64,000 nucleotides of DNA from JBEKEX01 sp050013615 (GTDB lineage Bacteria > Chloroflexota > Anaerolineae > Anaerolineales > Anaerolineaceae): NCBI GenBank assembly GCA_050013615.1, contig JBEKEX010000002.1, positions 8,845-72,844 of the forward strand. Direction: 5' to 3'. Every line of letters starts with the position of its first letter. Within the stretch, counting starts at the first letter, position 1. Below, one piece after another: positions 54,406 through 63,752 of the stretch. The notes under the pieces were generated by a model. That model did not search any database. It saw nothing but the letters and a program-made list of their open reading frames with translations, and was not told the origin of the DNA. Made by a program: the position numbers and the translations under genes.

Positions 54406-56037
54406 ATGAAATCGACTACTAAAACGCTGATCATCCTGTGCTTCATTGCGGTGCTATATTTTGTACTCTTCATCGCCCCCAATAACACCGGTGCCAAAGA
54501 TGTGAACATGATCGCGGTGTTCAATATCGACGAGTACGCCCAATACCCGTACGCTATCGGCAGGCTCATCCCGGGCGATACCCTGATCAAGACCCTGCGT
54601 AATTTCTTCATCTATGGGCATTATTTTTACGGTTACCCATTCTATTTCTGGTCATCCATTGCCCTGCTGCCATCGCTGATCTTCGCCGGCGCAAACTGGT
54701 CATCGCAGACGGCACTGAACATGGTGCTGTTGCGCCAGATCGTCAACGTGCTGCCGATGATCCTGGCGGCGGCATTGCTGGTGTGGCTCCAAACGCGCTA
54801 TAAACGCTGGTGGCTTTCTGCCGGATTATTCGTGCTGCTACTTTCCATCCCGGTGGTCGTCAGCAATGACTTATGGTGGCACCCCGATAGCCTGGCCATG
54901 CTTTCGGTGGTGGTGACGCTGCTTTTCCTCGACCTGGACCGGCAGCGCTTCGGCCGCTATTTCTTCATCGCTGCGGCAGCCTGCGGCGTGGCCATCGGCA
55001 TCAAATACGAAGGGGTGTTCTTCGGACTGGCCATCCCGATCTATCTATTGTGGGGTAAGTTCACGCACAAGATCTCTTGGAAGCGCTTATTCGGCATGGC
55101 CGCAGCCTTCGTGGGCATCATGCTGGCAGCCCTGGTGATCTCCAACCCGTTGCTGTTGCTGCCCCAGGAACGTGCCGAGATCATCCACTACCAGATCTGG
55201 CAGTACCAGCAAACGACCGGCGGCATCATCGTCGCCAGCAAGCAAGCTTTCTTCCGCCTCGGTGTTTACCCGGATTCGTTCCGCACCGGGTACGGTGAGC
55301 TGGCTTTCATGCTGCTGGGCATGTCCGGCATGGTCATCGGCCTGCTGCGCCCGCAGCGCCGGGTCACAACCGTGATGATGCTGGCCTTCATGGTACCGTC
55401 ATTTATTACCACCAACAACGCTGCCAGCCTGCGCCTTTATTACTTCATCCCGGTGGTCATGCTGCTGCTCAGCAACCTGGCGAACTTCTTCCCGGAGCCG
55501 AACGAGACCATCGACTGGCCGGCGTGGAGCCGCAAGATTCTCCCCTGGGTGAGTATCCTGGTAGGCATTGCCGCCGTGGTGCAATTCGGCGTTTTCGCTG
55601 TCAACGATGCCAAACAAATCTCCACGCAAATCCACCGCGAGGAAACATCCACTTCCATCAGCCTTTTCGAGCAGATCGACCCATCGATTTTGGAACGCAT
55701 CGTGCTGAACCGCAAGCTGGTGATCCTGCGCGATTGGCAAATGTATATCCCAGAGAGGCCAGCCTGGCGGATCGAGATCGATTGGAATAACATCACCAAC
55801 GACACGGTCGCTTCCGTCAAGCCGGATGTGATTGTGCTCGACCAGGCCAACGTCACATTGTTTACCGGGCCGGACGCGCTACAGCAAGCCGCCGATGTGA
55901 GCAAGATGCGCCAGTGGCAGGCCTTTTACGGCGCGGCCGCTAGCGATCAACTGACTGGATATAAGATGGTGCTCAACAACAAGACCGGGGTAGTGCTCGT
56001 CAAAGACGAGCTATACCAACAATTCTTGCAGCCTTAA
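54406..56037 (+). CDS. GT-C-like membrane protein, possible glycosyltransferase
   Basis: A 543-residue membrane protein with ten or more hydrophobic segments. A short acidic motif, FNIDEYAQYPYA, follows helix 1, where GT-C enzymes place a catalytic acid, and the WWHPDSLAML motif is in the middle. The last ~150 residues lie outside the membrane segments. It resembles GT39/ArnT-type proteins only weakly. It is alone between an MFS gene and convergent pheT. Confidence 0.7.
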   Translation: MKSTTKTLIILCFIAVLYFVLFIAPNNTGAKDVNMIAVFNIDEYAQYPYAIGRLIPGDTLIKTLRNFFIYGHYFYGYPFYFWSSIALLPSLIFAGANWSSQTALNMVLLRQIVNVLPMILAAALLVWLQTRYKRWWLSAGLFVLLLSIPVVVSNDLWWHPDSLAMLSVVVTLLFLDLDRQRFGRYFFIAAAACGVAIGIKYEGVFFGLAIPIYLLWGKFTHKISWKRLFGMAAAFVGIMLAALVISNPLLLLPQERAEIIHYQIWQYQQTTGGIIVASKQAFFRLGVYPDSFRTGYGELAFMLLGMSGMVIGLLRPQRRVTTVMMLAFMVPSFITTNNAASLRLYYFIPVVMLLLSNLANFFPEPNETIDWPAWSRKILPWVSILVGIAAVVQFGVFAVNDAKQISTQIHREETSTSISLFEQIDPSILERIVLNRKLVILRDWQMYIPERPAWRIEIDWNNITNDTVASVKPDVIVLDQANVTLFTGPDALQQAADVSKMRQWQAFYGAAASDQLTGYKMVLNNKTGVVLVKDELYQQFLQP

Positions 56038-56039
56038 CC

Positions 56040-56067
56040 AAACCGGCGCCATCTCTGGCGCCGGTTT
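56040..56067. terminator. bidirectional terminator between convergent genes
   Basis: AAACCGGCGCCA at 56040-56051 pairs perfectly with TGGCGCCGGTTT at 56056-56067 around a TCTC loop. It serves the membrane protein gene from the left and pheT from the right, although T-runs are short on both sides. Confidence 0.8.
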
Positions 56068-56079
56068 GTTATTTATCGT

Positions 56080-58614
56080 TCAACTCCGCAGCTTCGCACC
56101 CAATTCCTGTTCCAACCGTTTCACGATCTTATTGCGGATCTGGGCAACCTCGGCATCCGTCAACGTGCGGTCGAGCGCCTGATAAGTCAAATTGTAAGCC
56201 ATACTCTTCTTCCCAGCGCCAATCTGAATGCCGCGGAAAATGTCGAACAAGCGCACGTCGGCCAGCATCTTGCCGCCCGTCTGCCGGATCAACCCCTCGA
56301 TGTGCTCGTTGGGGAGCGACTCATCGACCACCACGGCGATATCCTCTTTGACCGGCGGGAAAGTGGGTACACTTTCAGTAGGATAAGCCTTTGGCACCAA
56401 TGCCAACAGCGCTTCCAGGTCAAAGTCGGCTGCCAGGATGGGCGCCGGGCCAAAATCGAAGCGCTCCTTCACCTGCGGATGGAGTTCTCCGAAGACACCG
56501 ACCACCTGCTCTCCTACCAACACCTGGGCACTTTTACCGGGATGGAAGACGATGCCCTCGACCGATTGGTAATGCACATCGGGAACATGCAGTGCATCCA
56601 GCAGGGCTTCCACCACCCCTTTCAAATCGAAGAAATCCATAGTCTTCGTCTCGTGCACGTCCCAGGCCGGCAATTCCCGCACACCGCTCAACGCCAACAC
56701 CAGGCGGTTCTGCTCGACAGGCAAGTCCTGACCATCAACCGGCAGGAAGACCGGGCCGATCTCGAAGAACGCCAGCCGGTCGCACAGGCGGATGTTCTTT
56801 TCCAGCACTTCCAGCACCGAGGAAAGCAGGCTGCGGCGCATGACACTGCGCTCCGGTGTCAGCGGGTTCTGCAACATGACGTAAGGCTGCGCGACCGCAG
56901 TCTGGCCGGGTGGCGTTAAACGGGCCTCGCGTTCCACAGCCGTAAGTCGGTAAGTGATGACCTCGGTCAAGCCTAACTGCGCCAGCAGGTCGCTCAAGCG
57001 GTCCTTCAATTCCGTTGCTGCATTGGGATGGGCGGGAGGCAAGCTGTCGGCCAGGCGCGTGGTGGGAATGTTGTCATAGCCATACAGGCGGGCGACTTCC
57101 TCCAAAAGGTCGGCTTTGCCGATGACACCCTCGCCGATATCGGTGCGGTGGGCGGGCGCGGTAACCTCGACTGAATCACCTTTTACCTTGCAAACGAACT
57201 CCAGCTTGCCGAGCAGGTCGGCAATCTGCTGTGCCGAAAGCTCGATCCCCAAGGAACGGTGCACATCGACCGGGTTCAGCTCGACTGTCGGTTCATGATA
57301 GGGTTTGGGATAATTGTCCACCATCCCTTTGGCGATCTTCCCGCCGCTCCAGGCGGCCAGGCGATCCATCCCCAGCTCGATCCCTTCCATCGCCTGGGCA
57401 GGATGTAAGTTGCGGGCAAAGCGGTAAGCCGCTTCGGAATTCAGGCGCTGAGCCGAAGTCGTGCGGCGGATGTTGACGAAGTTCCAGGTTGCGCCTTCAA
57501 GCAGCACATTGTGCGTGTTTTCAGTGACCTCGCTCTCCATGCCGCCCATCACACCTGCCAGCGATAGGGCCCCCGCCGTGTCGCACACTAAAATCGTAAA
57601 GTCATCCAGGCGGCGGTCGACGCCATCCAGGGTGGTCAGTTGCTCACCCGGCTTGGCAGCGCGGGTGATGATGGTGGGAGCCTTGCCCTTGGCGCGCCGC
57701 ACCAACACATCGTAATCGAAGGCGTGCAGCGGCTCGCCGAGTTCCAGCATCACATAGTTGGTAGCATCCACGATACTGTTAATCGGGCGCATGCCGGCCA
57801 GGCGCAGCCGACGCTGGATCTTATACGGGCTGGGCTGTGGCTTGGCGTCCCGCACCAGGCCCACGGCAAAGCGCGGGTTCAGGTCAGGGTCAGTGATCTT
57901 AATGGACACCTGCCCCTCGATACTGGGCCCATCGACTGGCATGGTCCGCTCCGGCCGGTGCAAGGCTTTGCCGGTGACAGCCGCCAGCTCGCGTGCCACC
58001 CCCACCACGCAAGCATTGCGGATCATGTTGGGCAGGATGGCAATCTCGAACACTGCATCGCCCATGTAATCCACCAACGGCATGCCGGTGGGCGCATCGT
58101 CATCCAGGATGATGACACCTTCGTGCTCTTCCGAGATGCCTAGCTCTTTTTCAGAGCAGACCATCGAGAAAGAATCCACGCCGCGGATCTTGGCCGGCTT
58201 GAGCGTGGTCAACACCTGTCCGGGTTGGTGGCCGTCATATAATTTGGCACCTTCGCGTGCATAAGCCACCTTGATCGGTTTGGGCAGCGGCCCCTTACCC
58301 TTATATTCAAAAAGATTGGGGGCGCCGGTGAGCACGATAAGCTCGCCCGTGCCATCCTGCAGACGGCACAGCACCAGCCGGTCGGCATTGGGATGAGGCA
58401 TCACCTCGTCGATTTGGGCCACCACGAACTTATCCCGAGCCCATTCCAACCCGGTGAACTTGAACTCCTGCGGCCCATCGGATTTCGGCATCGGCAGGCC
58501 GACCAGTCGGACTTCTTCGACCTCCAACCCCGCCATAGTCAATACACTCGCCAGTTTGTCCAGCGGCAGGTCGATATCCACATAATCTTTTAACCAGGAA
58601 AGTGGTAATTTCAT
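56080..58614 (-). CDS. pheT: phenylalanyl-tRNA synthetase beta subunit
   Basis: An 844-residue protein starting MKLPLSWLKDYVDIDL. The tRNA-binding EMAP-like domain (~40-160), B3/B4 editing region (NSIVDATNYVMLELG, HAFDYD), B5 domain and a C-terminal anticodon-binding domain (~745-844; YPTESVPTFPPVKEDIAVVVDE in part) are all present. With PheS it forms the alpha2beta2 enzyme that charges tRNA-Phe. It starts 30 bases after pheS and shares its T-box. Confidence 0.96.
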   Translation of the reverse strand: MKLPLSWLKDYVDIDLPLDKLASVLTMAGLEVEEVRLVGLPMPKSDGPQEFKFTGLEWARDKFVVAQIDEVMPHPNADRLVLCRLQDGTGELIVLTGAPNLFEYKGKGPLPKPIKVAYAREGAKLYDGHQPGQVLTTLKPAKIRGVDSFSMVCSEKELGISEEHEGVIILDDDAPTGMPLVDYMGDAVFEIAILPNMIRNACVVGVARELAAVTGKALHRPERTMPVDGPSIEGQVSIKITDPDLNPRFAVGLVRDAKPQPSPYKIQRRLRLAGMRPINSIVDATNYVMLELGEPLHAFDYDVLVRRAKGKAPTIITRAAKPGEQLTTLDGVDRRLDDFTILVCDTAGALSLAGVMGGMESEVTENTHNVLLEGATWNFVNIRRTTSAQRLNSEAAYRFARNLHPAQAMEGIELGMDRLAAWSGGKIAKGMVDNYPKPYHEPTVELNPVDVHRSLGIELSAQQIADLLGKLEFVCKVKGDSVEVTAPAHRTDIGEGVIGKADLLEEVARLYGYDNIPTTRLADSLPPAHPNAATELKDRLSDLLAQLGLTEVITYRLTAVEREARLTPPGQTAVAQPYVMLQNPLTPERSVMRRSLLSSVLEVLEKNIRLCDRLAFFEIGPVFLPVDGQDLPVEQNRLVLALSGVRELPAWDVHETKTMDFFDLKGVVEALLDALHVPDVHYQSVEGIVFHPGKSAQVLVGEQVVGVFGELHPQVKERFDFGPAPILAADFDLEALLALVPKAYPTESVPTFPPVKEDIAVVVDESLPNEHIEGLIRQTGGKMLADVRLFDIFRGIQIGAGKKSMAYNLTYQALDRTLTDAEVAQIRNKIVKRLEQELGAKLRS

Positions 58615-58644
58615 AGTTCCTCAAATACCATCTCTAAAAAGCAC

Positions 58645-59685
58645 TCAGAACTGTTCCAAAAATCGCACGTCGTTGCCCCAGAAATAGCGGATGTCCTCGA
58701 TACGATGGCGCAGCATGGAAATGCGCTCGGGGCCCATGCCGGCCGCGAAGCCGGAATAGACTTCGGGGTCATAGCCGCCGTTGCGCAACACCGTTGGGTG
58801 CACCATGCCGCAGCCCAGGATCTCCAGCCAGCCGGCGCCCTTGCACACAGCGCAACCCTTGCCGCCGCAGACGAAGCATTCGATGTCCATCTCGGCGCTC
58901 GGCTCGGTGAACGGGAAGTAGGATGGGCGGAAGCGCGTGCGCACGGTATCGCCGTACATGCGGCGGGCAAAATCCAACAGCGTGCCTTTCAAGTCGGCAA
59001 AGGTGATGTTCTTGCCAACCGCTAACAGCTCCACCTGGGTGAACTGGTTCTCGTGGCGGGCGTCGGTCTGCTCATAGCGATAGCACATACCCGGCAAAGC
59101 CACGCGGATGGGTTCCGGTGCATACTTGCGCATGACGTGGATCTGCCCCGGCGAGGTGTGCGTACGCAGGATGACCCCCGGCTTGGTGGTGTGAAAGGTA
59201 TCCCACATGTCGCGGGCGGGGTGATAGGCCGGAATATTGAGCAGCTCGAAATTATACTCGTCCGTCTCCACGTCGCGGGCGTGGAAGGTCTGGAAGCCCA
59301 TTTCAGCCAGTACGGCAAGGATATCGCGCATGGTGCGCGTTTGGATGTGCAGCCTGCCCGGCGCCGGGCGCCGCCCCGGAAGGGTTACATCCAGGTTTTC
59401 GCTTTCCAGGCTATGCTGCAACGAGCGGGTTTTTAATTCGGCACTTTTCTCGGCAAAGGCGGCTTCCAAGGCTTGCTTCACCTGATTGGCGCGTTGCCCC
59501 ACCTGCGGGCGCAATTCCTTGGCCACCTCCGGCAGTTGGTTGAATACCTGCATTACCGGGGCGCTGCGGCCGATGTGGGCCGTGCGCCAGCTCTGCAGGC
59601 TGGCCTCATCATGCGCTCTGGCCAATGCCTCCTGGGCTGCCTGAAGCATCTGTTCCAACTCATCCAAAATTGTTTCACTGCTCAT
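58645..59685 (-). CDS. pheS: phenylalanyl-tRNA synthetase alpha subunit
   Basis: A 346-residue protein from the ATG at 59685 behind TTTGGAGGTGAC; the longer open frame upstream is leader RNA. It has an N-terminal coiled coil, then class II motifs (GFQTFHARDVETDEYNF, LRTHTSPGQIHVM, GMCYRYEQTDARHENQF in part, and the C-terminal GMGPERISMLRH). It has an unusual CVCGGKGCAVCKGAGW segment with four Cys near residue 275, which may bind zinc, as seen in some bacterial PheS proteins. Confidence 0.95.
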   Translation of the reverse strand: MSSETILDELEQMLQAAQEALARAHDEASLQSWRTAHIGRSAPVMQVFNQLPEVAKELRPQVGQRANQVKQALEAAFAEKSAELKTRSLQHSLESENLDVTLPGRRPAPGRLHIQTRTMRDILAVLAEMGFQTFHARDVETDEYNFELLNIPAYHPARDMWDTFHTTKPGVILRTHTSPGQIHVMRKYAPEPIRVALPGMCYRYEQTDARHENQFTQVELLAVGKNITFADLKGTLLDFARRMYGDTVRTRFRPSYFPFTEPSAEMDIECFVCGGKGCAVCKGAGWLEILGCGMVHPTVLRNGGYDPEVYSGFAAGMGPERISMLRHRIEDIRYFWGNDVRFLEQF

Positions 59686-59730
59686 GTCACCTCCAAAAAT
59701 AGCAGACGGCTTACCGTCGATAAAGCCATT

Positions 59731-60013
59731 AAAAAAATCCCATCCCAACACTGGGACGGGAATTTCTCCGTGGTACCACCCAATTTGGCTGCACGAGGCA
59801 GCCCACTCAACCCAACAGCCATAATAACAGCGATTGGCGGCACTTCTAACGCGGCGCACGCGGCCCAGACTACTAACTCGAACAGAGCATTCCCCTGGAC
59901 AGCTCGAAAGGGAACTTCTTCCGGTTTATCACCCGGCAAGGGTCTCAATCACTGCCCCTGCCTCCCTGTTGGCCAACCCCGGCGTACTTTCCTTCGTCAA
60001 AGCTTTTGATTGT
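59731..60013 (-). ncRNA. T-box leader of pheST
   Basis: On the minus strand the leader has a stem I start (GACGAAGGAAAGTA), the hallmark T-box TGGGTGGTACCACGG (overlapping 59768-59781) and a terminator (CCCGTCCCA...TGGGATGGGA with a T7 run, 59731-59761). It senses uncharged tRNA: pairing of the tRNA end with the T-box favours the antiterminator and lets pheST be read. A TTC codon in GAAGTTCCC could be the Phe specifier, but I did not fold the RNA. Confidence 0.93.
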
Positions 60014-60021
60014 TGTTTTCA

Positions 60022-60049
60022 ATTATCGTCAAATCGAGCAAAATGTCAA
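60022..60049 (-). promoter_or_regulatory. promoter of the T-box-pheST unit
   Basis: On the minus strand TTGACA (60049-60044) and GATAAT (60027-60022) are 16 bases apart, putting the start near 60015. Confidence 0.75.
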
Positions 60050-60241
60050 GGAAGCTCTTTGACCAAGAAATGATGTATTTCCAATCCAAACCCCATTAAT
60101 TACGTCATCTTTGGAAAATAATAATGGGATTACGGCATTAAAAGATGTTAAGTGGTTGTAAAGTACACAGTAAGCGAATCCTGTTAAAATGATATTGAAC
60201 GTAATTAGTGAACATCATATATTTCGAAAGGAGATATCATC

Positions 60242-60388
60242 ATGTTATTCGCACCGAAAGAAAAAGGACAAGGCTTGGTGGAGTATGCGCTGATCCTTGT
60301 GCTGGTCGCCGTAGTCGTGATCGTTATCCTCGCACTGCTGGGACCCGCCATCGGCAAGATCTTCAGTGGTATCACTCAATCCATCTAA
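60242..60388 (+). CDS. Flp-type pilin, copy 1
   Basis: A 48-residue protein too short for common gene calling: MLFAPKEKGQGLVEYALILV followed by a hydrophobic helix and the end FSGITQSI. G-x-x-x-VEYAL after a short basic leader is the class III prepilin-like signature of Flp/Fap proteins, with the Glu five residues after the cleavage Gly. Cleavage is expected after G11 (or G9). The ribosome site is AAAGGAGATATCAT. Export and assembly genes (Tad/Cpa) are not in the window. Confidence 0.88.
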   Translation: MLFAPKEKGQGLVEYALILVLVAVVVIVILALLGPAIGKIFSGITQSI

Positions 60389-60410
60389 GGCCTAATTGCC
60401 TACCAACCAC

Positions 60411-60432
60411 AAGGCTCCCCTAACGGAGCCTT
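60411..60432 (+). terminator. terminator after pilin copy 1
   Basis: AAGGCTCC at 60411-60418 pairs with GGAGCCTT at 60425-60432. The stem extends with AACCA/TGGTT around it. Confidence 0.7.
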
Positions 60433-60603
60433 GTTGGTTAAAGGGTGTATGTCAGAACCCTTTTGGTGAAAATAAGGTTGATCGTTTCTGTTTACTCCGT
60501 ATGAAAGATGTAAAGTGTTTGTAAGTGCAAAATCGGTTGGGCTCTGATACAATAAGTGCAGGTGTATTAGAGTTAGATCACATTTTTCGAAAGGAGATAT
60601 CAT

Positions 60604-60750
60604 ATGTTATTCGCACCGAAGGAAAAAGGACAAGGCTTGGTGGAGTACGCGCTGATCCTTGTGCTGGTCGCCGTAGTCGTGATCGTTATCCTCGCACTGC
60701 TGGGACCCGCTATCGGCAAGATCTTCAGTGGCATCACTGAATCCATCTAA
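60604..60750 (+). CDS. Flp-type pilin, copy 2
   Basis: A 48-residue protein that differs from copy 1 at a single residue near the C-terminus (GITESI against GITQSI). The coding DNA is also nearly identical, with only a few base changes, so the duplication is recent or kept similar by gene conversion. The ribosome site (GAAAGGAGATATCAT) and an upstream element are conserved too. Confidence 0.88.
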   Translation: MLFAPKEKGQGLVEYALILVLVAVVVIVILALLGPAIGKIFSGITESI

Positions 60751-60767
60751 AGCCAAGTTGTTCAATC

Positions 60768-60796
60768 AAAGAGGCTCCGTTTTGCGGAGCCTCTTT
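60768..60796 (+). terminator. terminator after pilin copy 2
   Basis: AAAGAGGCTCCG at 60768-60779 pairs perfectly with CGGAGCCTCTTT at 60785-60796, followed by CGTTTT. It also sits against the 3' end of the convergent pyrH. Confidence 0.88.
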
Positions 60797-60827
60797 CGTT
60801 TTAATAATGCTGTTCGCCCAACAAACG

Positions 60828-61556
<729 letters not shown>

Positions 61557-61630
61557 TTATTCCAAATCCCATAGCCAACGTCAGAGGCCAATTCATCACA
61601 TCCGTTTCGCTGCATCATCCTCATTTTATA

Positions 61631-61660
61631 ATAAAAAAGCCAACCGATTGGTTGGCTTTT
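61631..61660 (-). terminator. terminator after tsf
   Basis: AAAGCCAACC and GGTTGGCTTT (61636-61659) form a stem that on the minus strand is followed by a T-run. It separates rpsB-tsf from pyrH, which therefore needs its own promoter or readthrough. Confidence 0.8.
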
Positions 61661-61665
61661 GACAC

Positions 61666-62283
61666 TTATTCTGCGGTCTCTTCTTTGGTTGTTTCACCCA
61701 ATGCCCAACGCGCAAAACGCCGGACGACCACATTTTCACCCAGGGCAACGACCTTCTGGTTAATGAGCTGCTGCACATTGATGGTTTCGTCGCGGATGTA
61801 GGGTTGTCGCAGCAGGACCGTCTCATCTTTATATTTGTTGAGCGAGCCTTCCACTATGCGGGCAACGACTTCATCCGGTTTCTTCTCTTCGTGCGCCTTG
61901 GCCTCGGCGATCTGGCTCTCGTGTGCGATCACTTCGGCAGGAATGTCTTCCTCGCGGATGTAAAGCGGTGAGGTGGCTGCGATCTGCAGTGCCAGTTCGT
62001 GCGCCAGGGTGCGGAAGGCTTCCGAGCGGCCGACGAAATCGGTCTCGCTGTTGATCTCGACCATCACGCCCACCCGTCCGTTACCGTGCGAATAGAGCTC
62101 GACCACCCCTTCCGAAGCCTGCCGGTTGGCACGCTTGGCAGCCATGGCAAGGCCTTTCTCGCGCAGCACGTCGATTGCCTTTTGCATGTCGCCATCAGCG
62201 GCTTCCAGCGCTTTGCGGCAATCCAAAATGCCAGCACCGGTGGTCTCGCGTAATTGTTTGATCATCTCAGTTGTAATCACCAT
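61666..62283 (-). CDS. tsf: translation elongation factor Ts
   Basis: A 205-residue protein with the N-terminal UBA-like domain (EMIKQLRETTGAGILDCRKAL, in part), the RNRQASEGVVELYSH-like stretch and the EINSETDFVGRSEAF motif that contacts EF-Tu. It is shorter than E. coli EF-Ts (283 residues) and has a single core subdomain, as in Thermus and Chloroflexota. It follows rpsB by 30 bases. Confidence 0.95.
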   Translation of the reverse strand: MVITTEMIKQLRETTGAGILDCRKALEAADGDMQKAIDVLREKGLAMAAKRANRQASEGVVELYSHGNGRVGVMVEINSETDFVGRSEAFRTLAHELALQIAATSPLYIREEDIPAEVIAHESQIAEAKAHEEKKPDEVVARIVEGSLNKYKDETVLLRQPYIRDETINVQQLINQKVVALGENVVVRRFARWALGETTKEETAE

Positions 62284-62313
62284 CTCAGTTACCCTTTTCT
62301 ATGCGGTGCCAGC

Positions 62314-63438
62314 TCAGTCCGCCTTTGATTTCTTTTCTTTCTTAGGTTTCTCGTCTTTTTTCACAGCGGCTTCTTTGACTTCCGCCTTTGCCTTCTTCAC
62401 CGGTTTCTCTTCTGCGGCAGGCTTTGCTTTTTTCACCGGCTTCTCTTCTTCAACCGGCTTGGCTTTTTTGGCGGGTTTGACTTTCTCTTTTGTCTTGACT
62501 TCTTCGACGACCGCTACGGGTTCGGGTTCAGGTTGGGGTTCGGCCGCGGCTTCTACCGCAACTTCCTCTGCCTTCACTTCCTCTACCTTGACTTCTTCAA
62601 CTTCGACCTTACTTTCACTCATCTTGGCCAGGGTGGATTCACCCAGGAGGACAGAATCGGAGATCTCGACGTCTTCTTCGACGCGGGCACGTGGACCGGC
62701 CAGCAATCCAACTTCACCGCCTTCTGCAGCTTCCGGCTCTTCCTCTTCCTTGCGCATGGCTTTGCCTTCCAGGCAGGCATCCGCAATCTTGCCGACCAGC
62801 AGCTTGATGGCGCGGATGGCATCGTCGTTGGAGGGGATGACAAAATCGATGGCAGAAGGATCACAATTAGTATCCACCAGGGCGATGACCGGGATGCCTT
62901 TCAAGTTGGCTTCATGCACTGCTGTGGCCTCACGCAATACATCCACCACAAAGAGCAACTCGGGCAACTTCTTCATCTTGCGTACACCGCTCAAACGGAT
63001 CTCGAGGCGGTTGATCTCACGCTCGATCAGCAGGCCTTCCTTTTTGGTCAGACGCTTGATGTCGCCTGTGTCGCGTATTTTCTCCAGCCGTTCGAGCTCA
63101 AGGATGCGCTGATAGATGGTGGACCAGTTGGTCAGCATACCGCCCAGCCAGCGTTCGGTGACGTAGGGCATGCCGGCGCGCATGGCCTCTTCCTTGATGG
63201 TCTCCTGTGCCTGGCGCTTGGTGCCAACGAACATCACACTACCGTCCCCGGCCACGGTGTCGCGTACCAGGTTGTAGGCGTTGGTGATGGCTTTGACGGT
63301 TTGTTGCAAGTCGATGATATGGATGCCATTGCGCTCGGTGAAGATGTAAGGGCGCATGTGCGGGTCCCATTTGTTGGTGCGATGGCCGAAATGCACACCA
63401 CTCTCCAACAGGGCTTTCATGGAAATGACAGTACTCAT
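62314..63438 (-). CDS. rpsB: ribosomal protein S2 with long charged C-terminal tail
   Basis: A 374-residue protein starting [20 protein letters not shown]. The S2 core (about residues 1-235) is intact ([50 protein letters not shown] in parts). It is followed by about 135 residues of acidic then Lys/Ala/Pro/Glu-rich repeats ([10 protein letters not shown] twice and variants). Most S2 proteins end near 250. The tail is probably disordered and its job is unknown. Start behind AAGGAGAAATC. Confidence 0.95.
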   Translation of the reverse strand: MSTVISMKALLESGVHFGHRTNKWDPHMRPYIFTERNGIHIIDLQQTVKAITNAYNLVRDTVAGDGSVMFVGTKRQAQETIKEEAMRAGMPYVTERWLGGMLTNWSTIYQRILELERLEKIRDTGDIKRLTKKEGLLIEREINRLEIRLSGVRKMKKLPELLFVVDVLREATAVHEANLKGIPVIALVDTNCDPSAIDFVIPSNDDAIRAIKLLVGKIADACLEGKAMRKEEEEPEAAEGGEVGLLAGPRARVEEDVEISDSVLLGESTLAKMSESKVEVEEVKVEEVKAEEVAVEAAAEPQPEPEPVAVVEEVKTKEKVKPAKKAKPVEEEKPVKKAKPAAEEKPVKKAKAEVKEAAVKKDEKPKKEKKSKAD

Positions 63439-63752
63439 GATTTCTCCTTAGCGTTTTTCCGCCGCTTCCTTCATTCCAGCCTACCACTGCCTGATAGCAG
63501 CACGCCAGGTTGGTCGAGAAGCGTGTGGGTTAGATTTGCCGGCCTCAGTGAGACACAGCGGGCAATAGTATATCACATCCGGTGAAGATTCGTCCAGCGG
63601 ATTCTGCGCAGGGTAACATTTATCTTGAGGCCGCGTTCTCATTCGGTGGCATTTTCCTATGAAGCATCGCAAATTATTATTTCTGAAAAATAACACATGC
63701 TCACGAAGTCATGCCATAATATTATAGATTGGCATATTGATTGGTAAATGAA
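63439..63752. other. intergenic region upstream of rpsB and of the partial gene
   Basis: A minus-strand TATACT at 63572-63567 could be the rpsB -10, with a weak TGGACG 18 bases upstream. The leader would be ~120 bases; S2 binding sites often lie in such leaders, but I did not identify one. Confidence 0.35.

Noticed and set aside
59686..59859. 58-residue N-terminal extension of PheS
   Set aside because: It covers the T-box terminator and antiterminator; the ATG at 59685 has a good ribosome site.
60208..60740. Two 71-residue plus-strand frames over the pilin genes
   Set aside because: They are out of frame with the pilins; the real 48-residue genes have clear ribosome sites and the VEYAL motif.
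62126..63585. 328- and 350-residue plus-strand frames
   Set aside because: Antisense to rpsB and tsf; Ser/Thr- or Phe-rich products reflect the repetitive tail of S2.
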